DNA from: Marichromatium bheemlicum | GTDB lineage: Bacteria; Pseudomonadota; Gammaproteobacteria; Chromatiales; Chromatiaceae | DNA length: 64,000 nucleotides | Assembly: GCF_012276755.1 (NCBI RefSeq) | Contig: NZ_JAAXKX010000002.1 | Coordinates: forward strand, 282,985 to 346,984 | Direction of reading: 5' to 3' | In this document: positions 1 through 9,628 of the stretch, piece by piece | Layout of the letters: every line of letters begins with the position of its first letter | How positions within the stretch are numbered: the first letter of the stretch is position 1 | Position numbers and translations under genes: made by a program | Notes under the pieces: model-generated | The model's input: only the letters and a program-made list of their open reading frames with translations | What the model was told of the DNA's origin: nothing | Databases searched by the model: none

Positions 1-22
1 TGGTCACTCGAACAGGTGACCA
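1..22 (-). other. Stem-loop downstream of prs
   Basis: Seven-base arms at 1-7 and 16-22 pair perfectly around an eight-base loop. The hairpin lies about 40 bp beyond the prs stop codon on the transcript strand. No T-tract follows inside the window, so it may be a weak terminator or part of the leader of the next gene, which is out of view. Confidence 0.3.
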
Positions 23-63
23 GGTCGCGCGTCTCGCCGGAGCAAGACACGACACAAGCGGTT

Positions 64-1023
64 TTAGTCGACGAACAGCGAGCTGACCGACTCCTCGGTC
101 GAGATGCGCCGCATGGTCTCGGCAAGCAGTTCCCCGATATGGAGCTGGCGCACCTTTGGGCACTCCGCCGCCGGCCCGCGCAGCGGGATGGTGTTGGTCA
201 CCACCAGCTCATCGAGCACCGAATTGGTGATGTTGTCGATGGCCGGACCGGAGAGCACCGGGTGGGTACAGTAGGCCGCCACCATCTTGGCACCATGGTT
301 CTTCAGCGCCTCGGCTGCCCGACACAGGGTACCGGCGGTATCGACCAGGTCGTCGACGATCACGCAGGAGCGACCTCGCACGTCACCGATGATGTTCATC
401 ACCTGGGCCTCGTTGGCCCGCGGTCGGCGCTTGTCGATGATCGCCAGGTCGGCATCGTCGAGACGCTTGGCCACGGCACGAGCACGCACCACACCACCAA
501 CGTCGGGCGAGACCACCATCAGGTCGTCGTACTTCTGGCGCCAGATGTCACCGAGCAGGATCGGCGAGGCATAGACGTTGTCGACCGGGATGTCGAAGAA
601 GCCCTGGATCTGATCGGCGTGCAGATCGACGGTCAGCACGCGGTCGGCGCCGACCTTACCGATCATCTTCGCGACCATCCGCGCACTGATCGGCACCCGC
701 GCCGAGCGCGGACGCCGATCCTGGCGGGCATAGCCGAAGTAGGGGATCACCGCGGTGACGCGCTTGGCCGAGGCCCAGCGCAGGGCGTCGACCATCACCA
801 GCAACTCCATCAAATGGTCGTTGGTGGGGGCACAGGTCGGCTGGACGACGAAGACGTCGCGCCCACGCACGTTTTCCTGGATCTCGGCCATCACCTCACC
901 GTCGCTGAACTGGCCGACGACGGCCTTGCCCAACGGGAGATTGAGGCGACTTGCGATTTCAGCCGAAAGCTCCGGGTTGGCATTCCCGGAGAAGACCATC
1001 ATGTGGCTGGCGGGCACTGGCAT
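64..1023 (-). CDS. prs: Ribose-phosphate pyrophosphokinase (PRPP synthase)
   Basis: This cytoplasmic enzyme makes PRPP from ribose 5-phosphate and ATP for purine, pyrimidine, histidine and NAD synthesis. The 319-residue length is that of bacterial class I enzymes. The phosphoribosyltransferase loop is clear ([13 protein letters not shown], near residue 220), and the ATP/metal region [11 protein letters not shown] and the catalytic-flexible-loop segment [14 protein letters not shown] are intact. It lies directly after tRNA-Gln and ispE on the same strand, the classical gammaproteobacterial order ispE-tRNA-prs. The start is the ATG at 1021-1023, 30 bp after the tRNA, so it is probably co-transcribed with the tRNA. 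Confidence 0.97.
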   Translation of the reverse strand: MPVPASHMMVFSGNANPELSAEIASRLNLPLGKAVVGQFSDGEVMAEIQENVRGRDVFVVQPTCAPTNDHLMELLVMVDALRWASAKRVTAVIPYFGYARQDRRPRSARVPISARMVAKMIGKVGADRVLTVDLHADQIQGFFDIPVDNVYASPILLGDIWRQKYDDLMVVSPDVGGVVRARAVAKRLDDADLAIIDKRRPRANEAQVMNIIGDVRGRSCVIVDDLVDTAGTLCRAAEALKNHGAKMVAAYCTHPVLSGPAIDNITNSVLDELVVTNTIPLRGPAAECPKVRQLHIGELLAETMRRISTEESVSSLFVD

Positions 1024-1053
1024 CTTCCTGTCTGCGCGGCTGCAGAGCTGATA

Positions 1054-1129
1054 TGGCTGGGGCGCCAGGATTCGAACCTGGGGATGCCGGGATCAAAACC
1101 CGGTGCCTTAACCGCTTGGCCACGCCCCA
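1054..1129 (-). tRNA. tRNA-Gln (anticodon TTG)
   Basis: The reverse complement folds as a full cloverleaf. A seven-base acceptor stem starts TGGGGCG and closes with CGCCCCA, the T-arm carries GGTTCGAATCC, and the anticodon loop is TTTTGAT with anticodon TTG. The 3' CCA is encoded (TGG at 1054-1056). The gene sits between ispE and prs. Confidence 0.96.
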
Positions 1130-1183
1130 AAAGATGAAAGACGATGTTCGGATGCGACACAACGAGTCGCGTAGTTCCTTAAT

Positions 1184-2074
1184 CTAGACCCGTTCGACCT
1201 GACCGGAGAAATCATCGAGTCGATCGAGCAGCGGAGAACGATTGCAGCCACGCGCCACAAAGCCGTCGATCCCGGCCGGTCGCTGCTCCCAGGCAGCGAG
1301 CGCCTGATCACGCTCAGCGAACGCCGCGAATACACAGGCCCCAGTCCCGGTGAGCCTGGCCTCCCCCCATCGAGACAACCACTCGAGGGCGTCGGCAACC
1401 GCTGGATACTCGTCGCGGACGACAGGGAGGCAGTCGTTGACGACATCCCCGTCTAGAAAGTTCGCAAGTGTGATCGGTTTCGAGTCGCGTGTCAATCGCG
1501 GATGCGTGAACACCGCCTGGGTCGACACCGAGCAGGGCGGCGCCAGCACCAGGAACCAGGGCTCGGGCAGCTCAACGGGGCTGAGCCGCTCGCCGACCCC
1601 CTCGCCCCAGGCGGCCTGACCACGCACGAACACCGGCACATCGGCCCCCAGCGGCAGTGCCAGCCGAGCCAACGCCTCGGTGTCGAACCCAGTGCCCCAG
1701 AGCGCGTTCAGCGCCACCAGGGTGGTGGCCGCGTCCGAGCTACCACCGCCGAGCCCGCCACCCATCGGCAACACCTTCTCACAGCGGATATCGACCCCGA
1801 GCCGGCAGTCGCTCGCCATCTGCAGCGCCCGCGCCGCACGGACCGTGAGATCGGCCTCGGCGGCGACCCCGGGCAGCTCGCCGGCACGGCACACCGCACC
1901 ATCATCGCGCACCCGGAGATGCAGCCGGTCGCAACGATCGACGAACTGGAACACCGTCTGCAACTCGTGATAGCCATCGGCGCGCCGCCCCACCACCCGC
2001 AGCATCAGGTTGAGCTTGGCCGGTGCCGGCCAGGCGGTCCAGGCGTCGTTGTCGGTGAGGGCTGCATCGATCAT
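1184..2074 (-). CDS. ispE: 4-diphosphocytidyl-2-C-methyl-D-erythritol kinase
   Basis: IspE phosphorylates the 2-hydroxyl of CDP-methylerythritol in the MEP isoprenoid pathway, which feeds quinone, carotenoid and bacteriochlorophyll side chains. It is a GHMP kinase of 296 residues. The N-terminal PAKLNL motif and the ATP loop PMGGGLGGGSSDAATT (about residues 105-120) are intact, and a C-terminal GTGACVFA glycine motif is present. Its ATG overlaps the stop of the upstream TPR gene by four bases (ATGA), so translation is probably coupled. The lolB gene that usually lies just upstream in gammaproteobacteria is absent here. Confidence 0.96.
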   Translation of the reverse strand: MIDAALTDNDAWTAWPAPAKLNLMLRVVGRRADGYHELQTVFQFVDRCDRLHLRVRDDGAVCRAGELPGVAAEADLTVRAARALQMASDCRLGVDIRCEKVLPMGGGLGGGSSDAATTLVALNALWGTGFDTEALARLALPLGADVPVFVRGQAAWGEGVGERLSPVELPEPWFLVLAPPCSVSTQAVFTHPRLTRDSKPITLANFLDGDVVNDCLPVVRDEYPAVADALEWLSRWGEARLTGTGACVFAAFAERDQALAAWEQRPAGIDGFVARGCNRSPLLDRLDDFSGQVERV

Positions 2075-3801
2075 GGTTGCGATTCTCTTGGCTGCGATTG
2101 GTTGTCATCGGCGGCGGTCCGTGAAGAGCGATAACGCTCGATCACATCCGTCAGGTAGGCATGCCCTGGATGCGCCTCGAGCGCGCGCGCCCACACCGCC
2201 TGCGCCTCGTCGTGGCGCCCCAGCTCCCACAACACCTCGCCCAGGTGCGCAGCGATCTCGCCATCATCGAGGGCGGCGAAGGCACGCTGCAGATACTCGA
2301 GCGCGGTGTCATAGTCGCCGAGGCGGTAGTGCACCCAGCCCATGCTGTCGAGGATCGCCGGCTCGTCGGGCTTGAGCGCGTAGGCGCGTTCGATGTAGCC
2401 ACGTGCCTCGTCATAGCGCTCGGTGCGATCGGCGAGGGTATAACCAAGTGCATTGAGCGCATCGGCGTGCTCGGGATCATTGGCGATGATCTGACGAAGG
2501 TCGCGCTCGGCCAGCTCGAGTCGATCACGCTCCACGGCATAGAGCGCGCGAGCATATAGCAGGTTCGGCTCCTCCGGATAGACCTCGAGGGCCGCAGCAT
2601 AGACCGCCATCGCCTGTCCCGGCTGCCCGACCTCGGCGAGGATCTCGGCCTCGACCATGTACAGCGCGATGGCATCCTCGGGGGCGCGATCACGCAACCG
2701 CTGCAGGATCTCGCGGGCACGAGCGAGATCGCCACCGCGGGCCTCGATCAACGCGATCCGCACCTGGGCATCGGTGTGGTTGGCATCCCCCACCCGCGCG
2801 TACCAGGACGCCGCCTGGCGATCGCGCCCAGCACGCTCCTCGGCCTGACCGAGATAGAAGGCCGCCTCATCGCGCCGCTGGCCGGTGGCGTAGAGCCGCT
2901 CGAAGTAGCCACATGCGGCCTCGAGATCATCGAGCTGCAGCGACAGGATACCGAGCGCAAAGAGCACATCGGGCTGCTTAGGTTGATTGGCGAGCAGTCG
3001 CGCGAACACCTCGCGCGCACTCCCGTAGTCGCGATCATCGACCAACAGCTGACCGTAGAGCATGCGCAAGGCGGCATCATCCGGGCTGTTGGCGACGAAG
3101 TCCTCGATCAGCTCCCGGGCCTCCGTACGCCGCCCCTCCGAGAGCAGCAGTCGAACCAGGAACAACCGCGGCTTGTTCCAGTCCGGGCGTAACCCCAAGG
3201 CATGTCGCGCCGCCGTAGCGGCAAGCTCGAAGCGCCCGGCGCTGGCCGCCACCATCGCCAGCGACTGGCGGGCCTCGGCACTCTCCGGGAAAGCCTCGAC
3301 CAGCGCGCGCATCAGCGCCAACCGGGTCTCGACATCGGGGGCACGGGCGACGATCGAGACCACCTGGGCATAGGCCTCGGCGATCCCGTCACCGGCCAGC
3401 TCGACGAGCCGGCGCAGATGGGTGAGCGCTGCGGCCATGTCGTCGGCACGGAGACTGAGGAAGGCGGCCACCTGGTGTGCCGCCTCCGCCGTGGGGGCAA
3501 GCTCCAGCCACAATCGCAACGCGCGCCAAGCGGCCTCATCGTCGTCGGCGGCGATCGCGCTGCGCACGGCCAGTTCGGCCAAGCGTGGACGACGCGTCAG
3601 CATCGCGGCCTGCATGTAATAGTGGTGCGCGCGCACCAGCTCGCCACGCTGCACCGCGATCTCGGCGGCGAGTACGGCAAACACCCGCTCGGCATCCGGG
3701 GTGGTGCCGTCCGCCCCGGCGGCGGCCGGGCGCGGCTGCAACCACACCAGCGACAGTCCGAGCAGACTGGCGAGGATGGGCTTGAGAGGGATCGATGACA
3801 T
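2071..3801 (-). CDS. TPR-repeat protein of the hemA-ispE locus
   Basis: A 576-residue protein made almost entirely of tetratricopeptide repeats; units such as ALNALGYTLADRTERYDEA and ILDSMGWVHYRLGDYDTA are clear near the C-terminus. The chosen ATG at 3799-3801 gives a signal peptide (LKPILASLLGLSLVWLQ, then RPAAAGA), so it is probably exported to the periplasm or outer membrane. A longer in-frame extension upstream is arginine-rich with no signal sequence and is unlikely to be translated. Homologues occupy the same place opposite hemA in Pseudomonas and other gammaproteobacteria. The exact function is unknown; TPRs suggest a scaffold for envelope complexes. Confidence 0.88.
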   Translation of the reverse strand: MSSIPLKPILASLLGLSLVWLQPRPAAAGADGTTPDAERVFAVLAAEIAVQRGELVRAHHYYMQAAMLTRRPRLAELAVRSAIAADDDEAAWRALRLWLELAPTAEAAHQVAAFLSLRADDMAAALTHLRRLVELAGDGIAEAYAQVVSIVARAPDVETRLALMRALVEAFPESAEARQSLAMVAASAGRFELAATAARHALGLRPDWNKPRLFLVRLLLSEGRRTEARELIEDFVANSPDDAALRMLYGQLLVDDRDYGSAREVFARLLANQPKQPDVLFALGILSLQLDDLEAACGYFERLYATGQRRDEAAFYLGQAEERAGRDRQAASWYARVGDANHTDAQVRIALIEARGGDLARAREILQRLRDRAPEDAIALYMVEAEILAEVGQPGQAMAVYAAALEVYPEEPNLLYARALYAVERDRLELAERDLRQIIANDPEHADALNALGYTLADRTERYDEARGYIERAYALKPDEPAILDSMGWVHYRLGDYDTALEYLQRAFAALDDGEIAAHLGEVLWELGRHDEAQAVWARALEAHPGHAYLTDVIERYRSSRTAADDNQSQPRESQP

Positions 3802-4248
3802 GGGCTTCCGGCACTTGGCCTCTGGTAAATGGGGTCTCGCGACACTGCGGGACATGGCGTCGACGCCTCGGGCGCTTGCACGCGGCAGCCGGCCGGCTCT
3901 ATTGTGCATCAACATGCGCCAGCGGCGCGCAACCGGCAAGCGCCGCCCTGACGGCCGGATGACCACACCGCCACGCCGATGGAAGAAACCTCGACGACGA
4001 CTGCGCCAGGTCAATCCACCCTCCTTTTTGCGACGCGAGCCAGGCCAACGGCATTGGTCCGAAGCGCCCAAAAATTGCTACTATGTTGCTGCTTGCACCC
4101 ATTGGATGCGCAGTCTATCGGTGGCAGGAACTCGGACGTAAACGCCCTTAGAGATGATGCGACCGTGACGCCCCATGGCCGGGCCGGCGCCGATAACGGC
4201 AGCCCGACCTCTCCTATCGCTGAGCGAAATTCCAAGACAGATACCGAT
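3802..4248. other. Divergent intergenic region, TPR gene / hemA
   Basis: This 447-bp gap separates two divergent operons. It holds a convincing extended -10 for hemA (see 4076-4084). No further gene is supported. The stretch around 4060-4140 is visibly less GC-rich than its surroundings, as expected for a promoter region. Confidence 0.6.
4076..4084 (+). promoter_or_regulatory. Candidate extended -10 promoter for hemA
   Basis: TG at 4076-4077, one base, then TACTAT at 4079-4084 match an extended -10 element. A weak -35 (TTGGTC, 4054-4059) sits 19 bp upstream, which fits a promoter relying on the TG extension. The predicted leader is about 155 nt. Confidence 0.45.
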
Positions 4249-5526
4249 ATGAAGCTGCTTGTTCTCGGACTCAACCATAAGACCGCCCCGGTCGACATCC
4301 GCGAACGGCTGGCGTTTGGTCCAGACATCATCGCCGGTGCCCTGCGTGACCTGACCGGATGCCAGGACGTGAGCGAGGGGGTGATCCTCTCCACCTGCAA
4401 CCGTACCGAGCTCTACTGTGCCGTCGAGGACGGCGCCGAGTTGTCCGTGCGCCACTGGCTGAGCCAGTTCCACGGCATCGAACTCGAGCGCATCGACCCC
4501 TTCCTCTACGCCTACGCCGAACGCGACGCCGTCACCCATCTGCTGCGCGTCTCCAGCGGTCTCGATTCGCTGGTGCTCGGCGAGCCGCAGATCCTCGGCC
4601 AGGTCAAGAACGCCTACCAGACCGCCAAGGACTGCGGTACCACCGGCAAGCTGCTCGGTCGACTGTTCCAGCACACCTTCTCGGTGGCCAAGACGGTCCG
4701 CACCGAGACCGCCATCGGCAGCAACCCGGTCTCGGTCGCCTTCGCCGCCGTCAACCTCGCGCGCCAGATCTTCAGCGACCTGTCGCAGCAGACCGCGCTG
4801 CTGATCGGCGCCGGCGAGACCATCGAACTGGCCGCCCGCCACCTGCACAACAACGGCGTCGGACGGATCATCGTCGCCAACCGCACCGTCGAGCGCGCAC
4901 ACGAACTCGCCGCCCAGTTCGACGGCTTCGCCATCGCCCTGACCGAGATCGCCGGTCATCTCGCCGATGCCGATATCGTCATCGCCTCCACCGCCAGCCC
5001 GCTGCCAGTGCTCGGCAAGGGCACGGTGGAACGCGCGCTCAAGAAGCGCAAGCATCGTCCGGTGTTCATGGTCGACATCGCCGTGCCGCGTGACATCGAG
5101 CCCGAGGTCGCCGACCTCAACGACGTCTATCTCTACACCATCGACGACCTCAAGGAGGTCATCGACGAGAACCTGCGCTCGCGTCAGGCCGCCGCCGAGC
5201 AGGCCGAGGAGATCATCGCCTTCCACACCGAGGAGTTCCTCGCCTGGCTGCGCTCGCTCGATGCCGCCGGCCTGATCCAGGACTACCGTCACCGTGGCGA
5301 GGTGCTGCGCGACGAGGTGCTGGCCCGCGCACTGCGCCAGCTCGACGCTGGCAAGCCCCCGGCCGAGATCATCAAGTTCCTCGCCCATACCCTCACCAAC
5401 AAGCTGCTGCACACCCCCAGCTCGCGGCTGCGTCAGGCAGCGCGTAACGGTGACGCGGAGATCCTCGAGGCGGCCAACGAGCTGTTCCAGCTCGATACCA
5501 CCAACAACCGTACCGCCAATTCATGA
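4249..5526 (+). CDS. hemA: Glutamyl-tRNA reductase
   Basis: HemA reduces glutamyl-tRNA to glutamate-1-semialdehyde, the first committed step of C5-pathway tetrapyrrole synthesis (heme, bacteriochlorophyll, cobalamin). The 425-residue frame from the ATG at 4249 begins [21 protein letters not shown], typical for the family. The catalytic cysteine is in STCNRTELY (about residue 50), followed by the NADPH domain ([16 protein letters not shown]) and a C-terminal dimerisation domain. An in-frame extension upstream has no conserved sequence. The stop overlaps the prfA start (ATGA). Confidence 0.97.
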   Translation: MKLLVLGLNHKTAPVDIRERLAFGPDIIAGALRDLTGCQDVSEGVILSTCNRTELYCAVEDGAELSVRHWLSQFHGIELERIDPFLYAYAERDAVTHLLRVSSGLDSLVLGEPQILGQVKNAYQTAKDCGTTGKLLGRLFQHTFSVAKTVRTETAIGSNPVSVAFAAVNLARQIFSDLSQQTALLIGAGETIELAARHLHNNGVGRIIVANRTVERAHELAAQFDGFAIALTEIAGHLADADIVIASTASPLPVLGKGTVERALKKRKHRPVFMVDIAVPRDIEPEVADLNDVYLYTIDDLKEVIDENLRSRQAAAEQAEEIIAFHTEEFLAWLRSLDAAGLIQDYRHRGEVLRDEVLARALRQLDAGKPPAEIIKFLAHTLTNKLLHTPSSRLRQAARNGDAEILEAANELFQLDTTNNRTANS

Positions 5527-6602
5527 ACCCATCGATCCGGGGCAAGCTGGAGCGTATCTCGGATCGCTTCGACGAACTCATGGCGCTGCTCGCGGACGGC
5601 GAGACCCAGGCGGACCCCAACCGCTTCCGGGATCTCAGCCGCGAGTATGCCCAGCTCGATCCGCTGATGGCCTGCTATCGGCGCTATCTCGAGGCCGAGG
5701 ACGACATCGCCACGGCCCGCGAGATGCTCGCCGATGCCGAGATGGCCGCGCTCGCCCGCGAGGAGCTGGCCGAGGCCGAGGCACGCTGCGCGGCGCTCGA
5801 ACCCGAACTCATCACCCTGCTGATCCCACCCGACCCCAACGACCGCTGCAACGCCTTCCTCGAGGTCCGCGCGGGGACCGGCGGGGCCGAAGCGGCACTG
5901 TTCGCCGGCGACCTGATGCGCATGTACATGCGCTATGCCGAATTGCTCGGCTGGCGCGCCGAGCCGATCGCCGAGAGCCCCGGGGAACTCGGCGGCTACA
6001 AGGAGGTGGTGTTGCGCATCAGCGGTAGCGGCGTATTCTCTCGACTCAAGTTCGAGCCCGGCGCCCATCGTGTGCAGCGCGTCCCCGAGACCGAGTCGCA
6101 GGGCCGGGTGCATACCTCGGCCTGTACCGTCGCCGTGCTGCCCGAGGTCGAGGCGATCGACTCGATCGAGATCAACAGCGCCGATCTGCGCATCGACACC
6201 TATCGCGCCTCCGGCGCCGGCGGTCAGCACGTCAACAAGACCGACTCGGCGATCCGCATCACCCATCTGCCCAGCGGCATCGTGGTGGAGTGTCAGGAGG
6301 AGCGTTCGCAACACAAAAACCGCGCGCGCGCAATGTCGCTGCTACAGGCCAAGCTGCTCGCCGAGGCCCAGAGCAGCCAGGCCACGGAGCAGTCCGAGTC
6401 CCGCCGGTTACAGGTCGGCAGCGGCGATCGCTCCGAGCGCATCCGCACCTACAACTTCCCGCAGAACCGGGTCACCGACCACCGCATCAACCTGACCCTC
6501 TACAAGCTCGACGAGATCATGGCTGGGGCGCTCGACCAGGTCATCGAGCCGCTGCTCACCGAGTACCGTGGCGAACAGCTCGCCGCGATGATGAGCGCCT
6601 GA
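5523..6602 (+). CDS. prfA: Peptide chain release factor 1
   Basis: RF1 reads UAA and UAG in the ribosomal A site and triggers peptide release. The 359-residue protein has the universal GGQ motif at residues 233-235 ([15 protein letters not shown]), whose glutamine is methylated by PrmC, encoded just downstream. The codon-recognition PxT tripeptide is PET at residues 188-190. The start ATG overlaps the hemA stop. The hemA-prfA-prmC order is conserved in gammaproteobacteria. Confidence 0.97.
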   Translation: MNPSIRGKLERISDRFDELMALLADGETQADPNRFRDLSREYAQLDPLMACYRRYLEAEDDIATAREMLADAEMAALAREELAEAEARCAALEPELITLLIPPDPNDRCNAFLEVRAGTGGAEAALFAGDLMRMYMRYAELLGWRAEPIAESPGELGGYKEVVLRISGSGVFSRLKFEPGAHRVQRVPETESQGRVHTSACTVAVLPEVEAIDSIEINSADLRIDTYRASGAGGQHVNKTDSAIRITHLPSGIVVECQEERSQHKNRARAMSLLQAKLLAEAQSSQATEQSESRRLQVGSGDRSERIRTYNFPQNRVTDHRINLTLYKLDEIMAGALDQVIEPLLTEYRGEQLAAMMSA

Positions 6603-6604
6603 GG

Positions 6605-7471
6605 GTGGAGCGACCGCCCTCCCCCGGCCTCTTCATCGAGCAGCGCACCGACGAGAGCCTGACCCGGGCCACCGCGGCGCTGGCCCAGGCAGCTGGCACG
6701 GCGGCGCGACTTGAGGCCGAGCTACTGCTCGAGCAGTGCAGCGGCTGGTCACGCACCAGCCAGCGCGCTTGGCCAGAACGCCGGCTCGACCCGGCCACCG
6801 CCACGGCCTTCGCCGCCCAACTCGGACGGCGACTCGACGGCGAACCGATCGCCTACATCCGCGGCACCCAGGCATTTTGGACCCTGGAGCTGCGGGTCAC
6901 CCCCGCGACCCTGATCCCACGCCCAGAGACCGAACTCTTGGTCGAGACCGCGCTCGCGCGAGGCCCGGCGGACAGGGCCTCCGTGCTCGACCTCGGTACC
7001 GGCAGCGGCGCGATCGCGCTGGCCGTGGCCAGCGAACGCCCGCACTGGCGGGTCACCGCTACCGATCGCAGCAGCGCGGCGCTCGCCGTGGCACGCGCCA
7101 ACCGCGACCGTCTGGGACTCGACCTCGACCTGCTCGCCAGTGACTGGCTCGCCACCATCGCCCCCCGGAGCTGCGACCTGATCCTCAGCAATCCGCCCTA
7201 TATCGACGGCGCCGACCCCCATCTCGACCAGGGTGACCTGCGCTTCGAGCCGCGCAACGCCTTGACCCCGGGCGCCGACGGACTGGCGGCGATTCGCGCC
7301 ATCCTCGCCGACGCCCGGCGCTGCCTGCGTCCGGGCGGGTGGCTGATGGTCGAGCACGGTTACGACCAGGGGGCCGCGGCGCGTACCCTGTTCAACGCCG
7401 CCGGGCTCGTCGAGGTCGCGACCCTAAACGATCTCGCCGGACTCGACCGGGTCACGCTCGGGCGCCGCTGA
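6605..7471 (+). CDS. prmC: Release factor glutamine N5-methyltransferase
   Basis: PrmC (HemK) uses S-adenosylmethionine to methylate the GGQ glutamine of release factors. The SAM loop VLDLGTGSGAIAL and the substrate-binding NPPY at residues 196-199 are intact, as is an N-terminal helical domain. I chose the GTG at 6605, two bases after the prfA stop; it gives a normal 288-residue protein, whereas the longer open frame upstream runs inside prfA. The 3' end overlaps the convergent acyltransferase gene by 48 bp. Confidence 0.94.
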   Translation: MERPPSPGLFIEQRTDESLTRATAALAQAAGTAARLEAELLLEQCSGWSRTSQRAWPERRLDPATATAFAAQLGRRLDGEPIAYIRGTQAFWTLELRVTPATLIPRPETELLVETALARGPADRASVLDLGTGSGAIALAVASERPHWRVTATDRSSAALAVARANRDRLGLDLDLLASDWLATIAPRSCDLILSNPPYIDGADPHLDQGDLRFEPRNALTPGADGLAAIRAILADARRCLRPGGWLMVEHGYDQGAAARTLFNAAGLVEVATLNDLAGLDRVTLGRR

Positions 7472-8233
7472 ACGCGGCCCCGGCGCCTCGCCCCCCATCC
7501 CCAGCCGCCGCACCGCAGTCTCGCGTATCCACTGCTCGACCCGCGCGTTGAGCCGTTCAGGATCACCGTCGTCACAGCCGATCGGCGCCCCGATGATCAG
7601 CCGGATGCGCCCGGGACGACGCAACAGCGAACGCGCCGGCCAGCAACGACCGGCATCGTGCACCATCGGCAACACCCGCACCCCCGCCTTGCAGGCGAGC
7701 TTGGCGCCCCCCCCGTTGAAGCGTCCGATCCGCCCCGGCGGCTGACGCGTACCCTCGGGGTAGATCACCACGCTGATGCCCGCACGCAACCGCTCGCGCC
7801 CGATCCTGAGGATGGTCTTGAAGGCGTTGACCGGGCGGCCGCGATCGATCGCGATCGGCTTGAGCAGCGCCAGCCCCCAGCCGAAGAAGGGCACCCACAG
7901 CAGCTCGCGTTTGAGCACCGTGGCCTGCGGCGAGACCAGCAACTGCAGATAGAAGGTCTCCCACTGGCTCTGGTGATTGGCCATCACCACCACCGCCTCA
8001 CCGGCGGGGATGTGCTCGCGCCCCTCGACGACGATCTCGATGCCGTTAAGCCGGCGCAACAGCCACATGGTGGCGCGCGACCACAGATTGACGAAACGAT
8101 AGCGCTGCGCGAAGTCCATCCAGGGGGCCAGCAGCAGCGCGAGCAGGCTGTGGACGATCCCCATCAGGTTGTAGAGGACGAAGAACAGGAGGCTGCGCAG
8201 CCACACCTCCAGGTCGGCCTTGTCGTTGTACAT
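7424..8233 (-). CDS. plsC: 1-acyl-sn-glycerol-3-phosphate acyltransferase
   Basis: A PlsC-type membrane enzyme that acylates lysophosphatidic acid to phosphatidic acid. The N-terminal hydrophobic segment LLFFVLYNLMGIVHSLLALLL anchors it. The acyltransferase motif is NHQSQWET, with E in place of the textbook D of H(X4)D, and the second motif is YPEGTR. The start at 8233 has a GGAG eleven bases upstream; an alternative ATG at 8251 has no well-spaced ribosome site. The last 48 bp overlap prmC tail to tail. Confidence 0.88.
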   Translation of the reverse strand: MYNDKADLEVWLRSLLFFVLYNLMGIVHSLLALLLAPWMDFAQRYRFVNLWSRATMWLLRRLNGIEIVVEGREHIPAGEAVVVMANHQSQWETFYLQLLVSPQATVLKRELLWVPFFGWGLALLKPIAIDRGRPVNAFKTILRIGRERLRAGISVVIYPEGTRQPPGRIGRFNGGGAKLACKAGVRVLPMVHDAGRCWPARSLLRRPGRIRLIIGAPIGCDDGDPERLNARVEQWIRETAVRRLGMGGEAPGPRSAAPERDPVESGEIV

Positions 8234-8395
8234 CGGCAAATGTGCTCCCATCTCTTCGACAGCGGGCCGAGCGTCGACCGCCCGGAGGCGACCGCCCCAA
8301 CCGCCGTCAGGCCCGATTATATCGCCACCATTGCAGCAGGCCGGCCCCCCCGATCGGGTCGATGCCCGCGACCACGACCAGCATTGGGCAGCCAT

Positions 8396-8806
8396 ATGGA
8401 CAGCGTCGACGCCGACCGTATCAAGGAGCGCGAGATCCCGTTCCAGGAGTTGCACCCCAACCCCGATCAGGCCGCGACCGCGGCGGCCTTTCTCGCCGAG
8501 GTCGAGGGGGTGCTCCTCACCGAGACCTCCTCACCGACCCTGCTGCGGATACGCTACGATGTCCTCCAGCTCACCCTGCGGGAGATCGAAGAGGCACTCG
8601 CCGAACTCGGGCTGCACCTCGACAACGGATTGCTCCCTAGGGTCAAGCGCGCGCTCTACGACTACACAGAGGAGACCCAGCGGGCCAATCTCGGCTATCC
8701 CAGGTGCAAGGGCAACTGTCTCAAGCAGGTGTTCGCCAAGCGTTACGCGCTGATCGAGCACGGCTGTCGCGACCAGCGCCCCGAGCACTGGCGGCGCTAT
8801 CTCTAG
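8396..8806 (+). CDS. Conserved small protein of unknown function
   Basis: A 136-residue soluble protein that I do not recognise. The middle alternates beta-like and helical stretches (LLRIRYDVLQLTLREIEEAL), compatible with a ferredoxin-like fold as in heavy-metal-associated domains. The C-terminal part has two cysteines in CKGNC and ends in RPEHWRRYL. No signal or membrane segment is seen. It lies 37 bp upstream of moeB on the same strand, so it may belong to that unit. The start is the ATG at 8396. Confidence 0.7.
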   Translation: MDSVDADRIKEREIPFQELHPNPDQAATAAAFLAEVEGVLLTETSSPTLLRIRYDVLQLTLREIEEALAELGLHLDNGLLPRVKRALYDYTEETQRANLGYPRCKGNCLKQVFAKRYALIEHGCRDQRPEHWRRYL

Positions 8807-8843
8807 GCAGACCCGCCGCCGGGGCTGTCCCGCACGCCGTACC

Positions 8844-9584
8844 ATGACCCCAGACCCACGCTACAGCCGCCAGATCCTGCTCCCCGGGTTCGGCGAGGAC
8901 GGTCAGCAACGCCTGCGTCAGGCGCGCGTGCTGCTGATCGGGCTCGGCGGACTCGGCTCGCCGATCGCCATGTACCTCGCCGCAGCCGGTGTCGGCAAGC
9001 TCCACCTGGCCGACTTTGACGCCGTCGATCTCTCTAACCTGCACCGCCAGATCGTCCACGACACCACCACCGTCGGCCAACCCAAGGTCGACTCGGCGAT
9101 GACTCGACTGGCGGCGCTCAACCCCGAGGTCGAGCTGGTGCCACTCAAGGGCAGCGCCACCGCCGCCCGGCTGCCCGAGCTAGTCGCCGATGTCGACCTG
9201 GTGATCGACGCCTGCGACAACTTCGCCACCCGCTTCGCCATCAACGCCGCCTGCATGAACGCCGGCGTGCCCCTGATCTCGGGCGCGGCGATCGGCACCG
9301 AGGGCCAGGTCAGCGCCTTCTCCGGGCGTCCCGGCGGCCCCTGCTACCAGTGCCTCTATCCGCGCGAGGTCGGCGAGGAGGAGGGCTGCGCGGTGCGCGG
9401 CGTGCTCGGACCGGTGGTCGGCATCATCGGCGCCACCCAGGCCACCGAGGCGATCAAGATCCTCACCGGCCTCGGCGAGCCGCTGTTCGGTCGGCTGCTG
9501 CTGCTCGATGCACTGCGCATGCAGTGGCGCAGCCTGACCCTCCCCCCCGACCCCGACTGCCCGGTGTGCGGCGGGCACGGATGA
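8844..9584 (+). CDS. moeB: MoeB/ThiF/HesA-family adenylyltransferase
   Basis: An E1-like enzyme that adenylates the C-terminal glycine of a ubiquitin-like sulfur carrier (MoaD or ThiS). The nucleotide loop is VLLIGLGGLGSPIAMYL; the family residues DxxxxxNxxRQ occur as DLSNLHRQI. The zinc cysteines form two pairs, CYQC and the C-terminal CPVC. It is 246 residues and has no rhodanese domain. Position downstream of hemA-prfA-prmC favours MoeB over ThiF, but sequence alone cannot separate them. The stop overlaps a possible upstream start of the next gene. Confidence 0.88.
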   Translation: MTPDPRYSRQILLPGFGEDGQQRLRQARVLLIGLGGLGSPIAMYLAAAGVGKLHLADFDAVDLSNLHRQIVHDTTTVGQPKVDSAMTRLAALNPEVELVPLKGSATAARLPELVADVDLVIDACDNFATRFAINAACMNAGVPLISGAAIGTEGQVSAFSGRPGGPCYQCLYPREVGEEEGCAVRGVLGPVVGIIGATQATEAIKILTGLGEPLFGRLLLLDALRMQWRSLTLPPDPDCPVCGGHG

Positions 9585-9628
9585 CCAGCAAGCCGCGCCA
9601 CGCGCCCCGACAGCCGGAGACCTCTCAG

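Noticed and set aside
4081..5412. A 443-codon minus-strand frame opposite hemA
   Set aside because: hemA is unambiguous on the other strand, and this frame has antisense composition only.
7424..8233. E instead of D in the PlsC H(X4)D motif as a sign of lost activity
   Set aside because: HQSxWET variants are, as far as I recall, common in proteobacterial PlsC relatives, and the PEGTR motif is intact, so this is a family variant.
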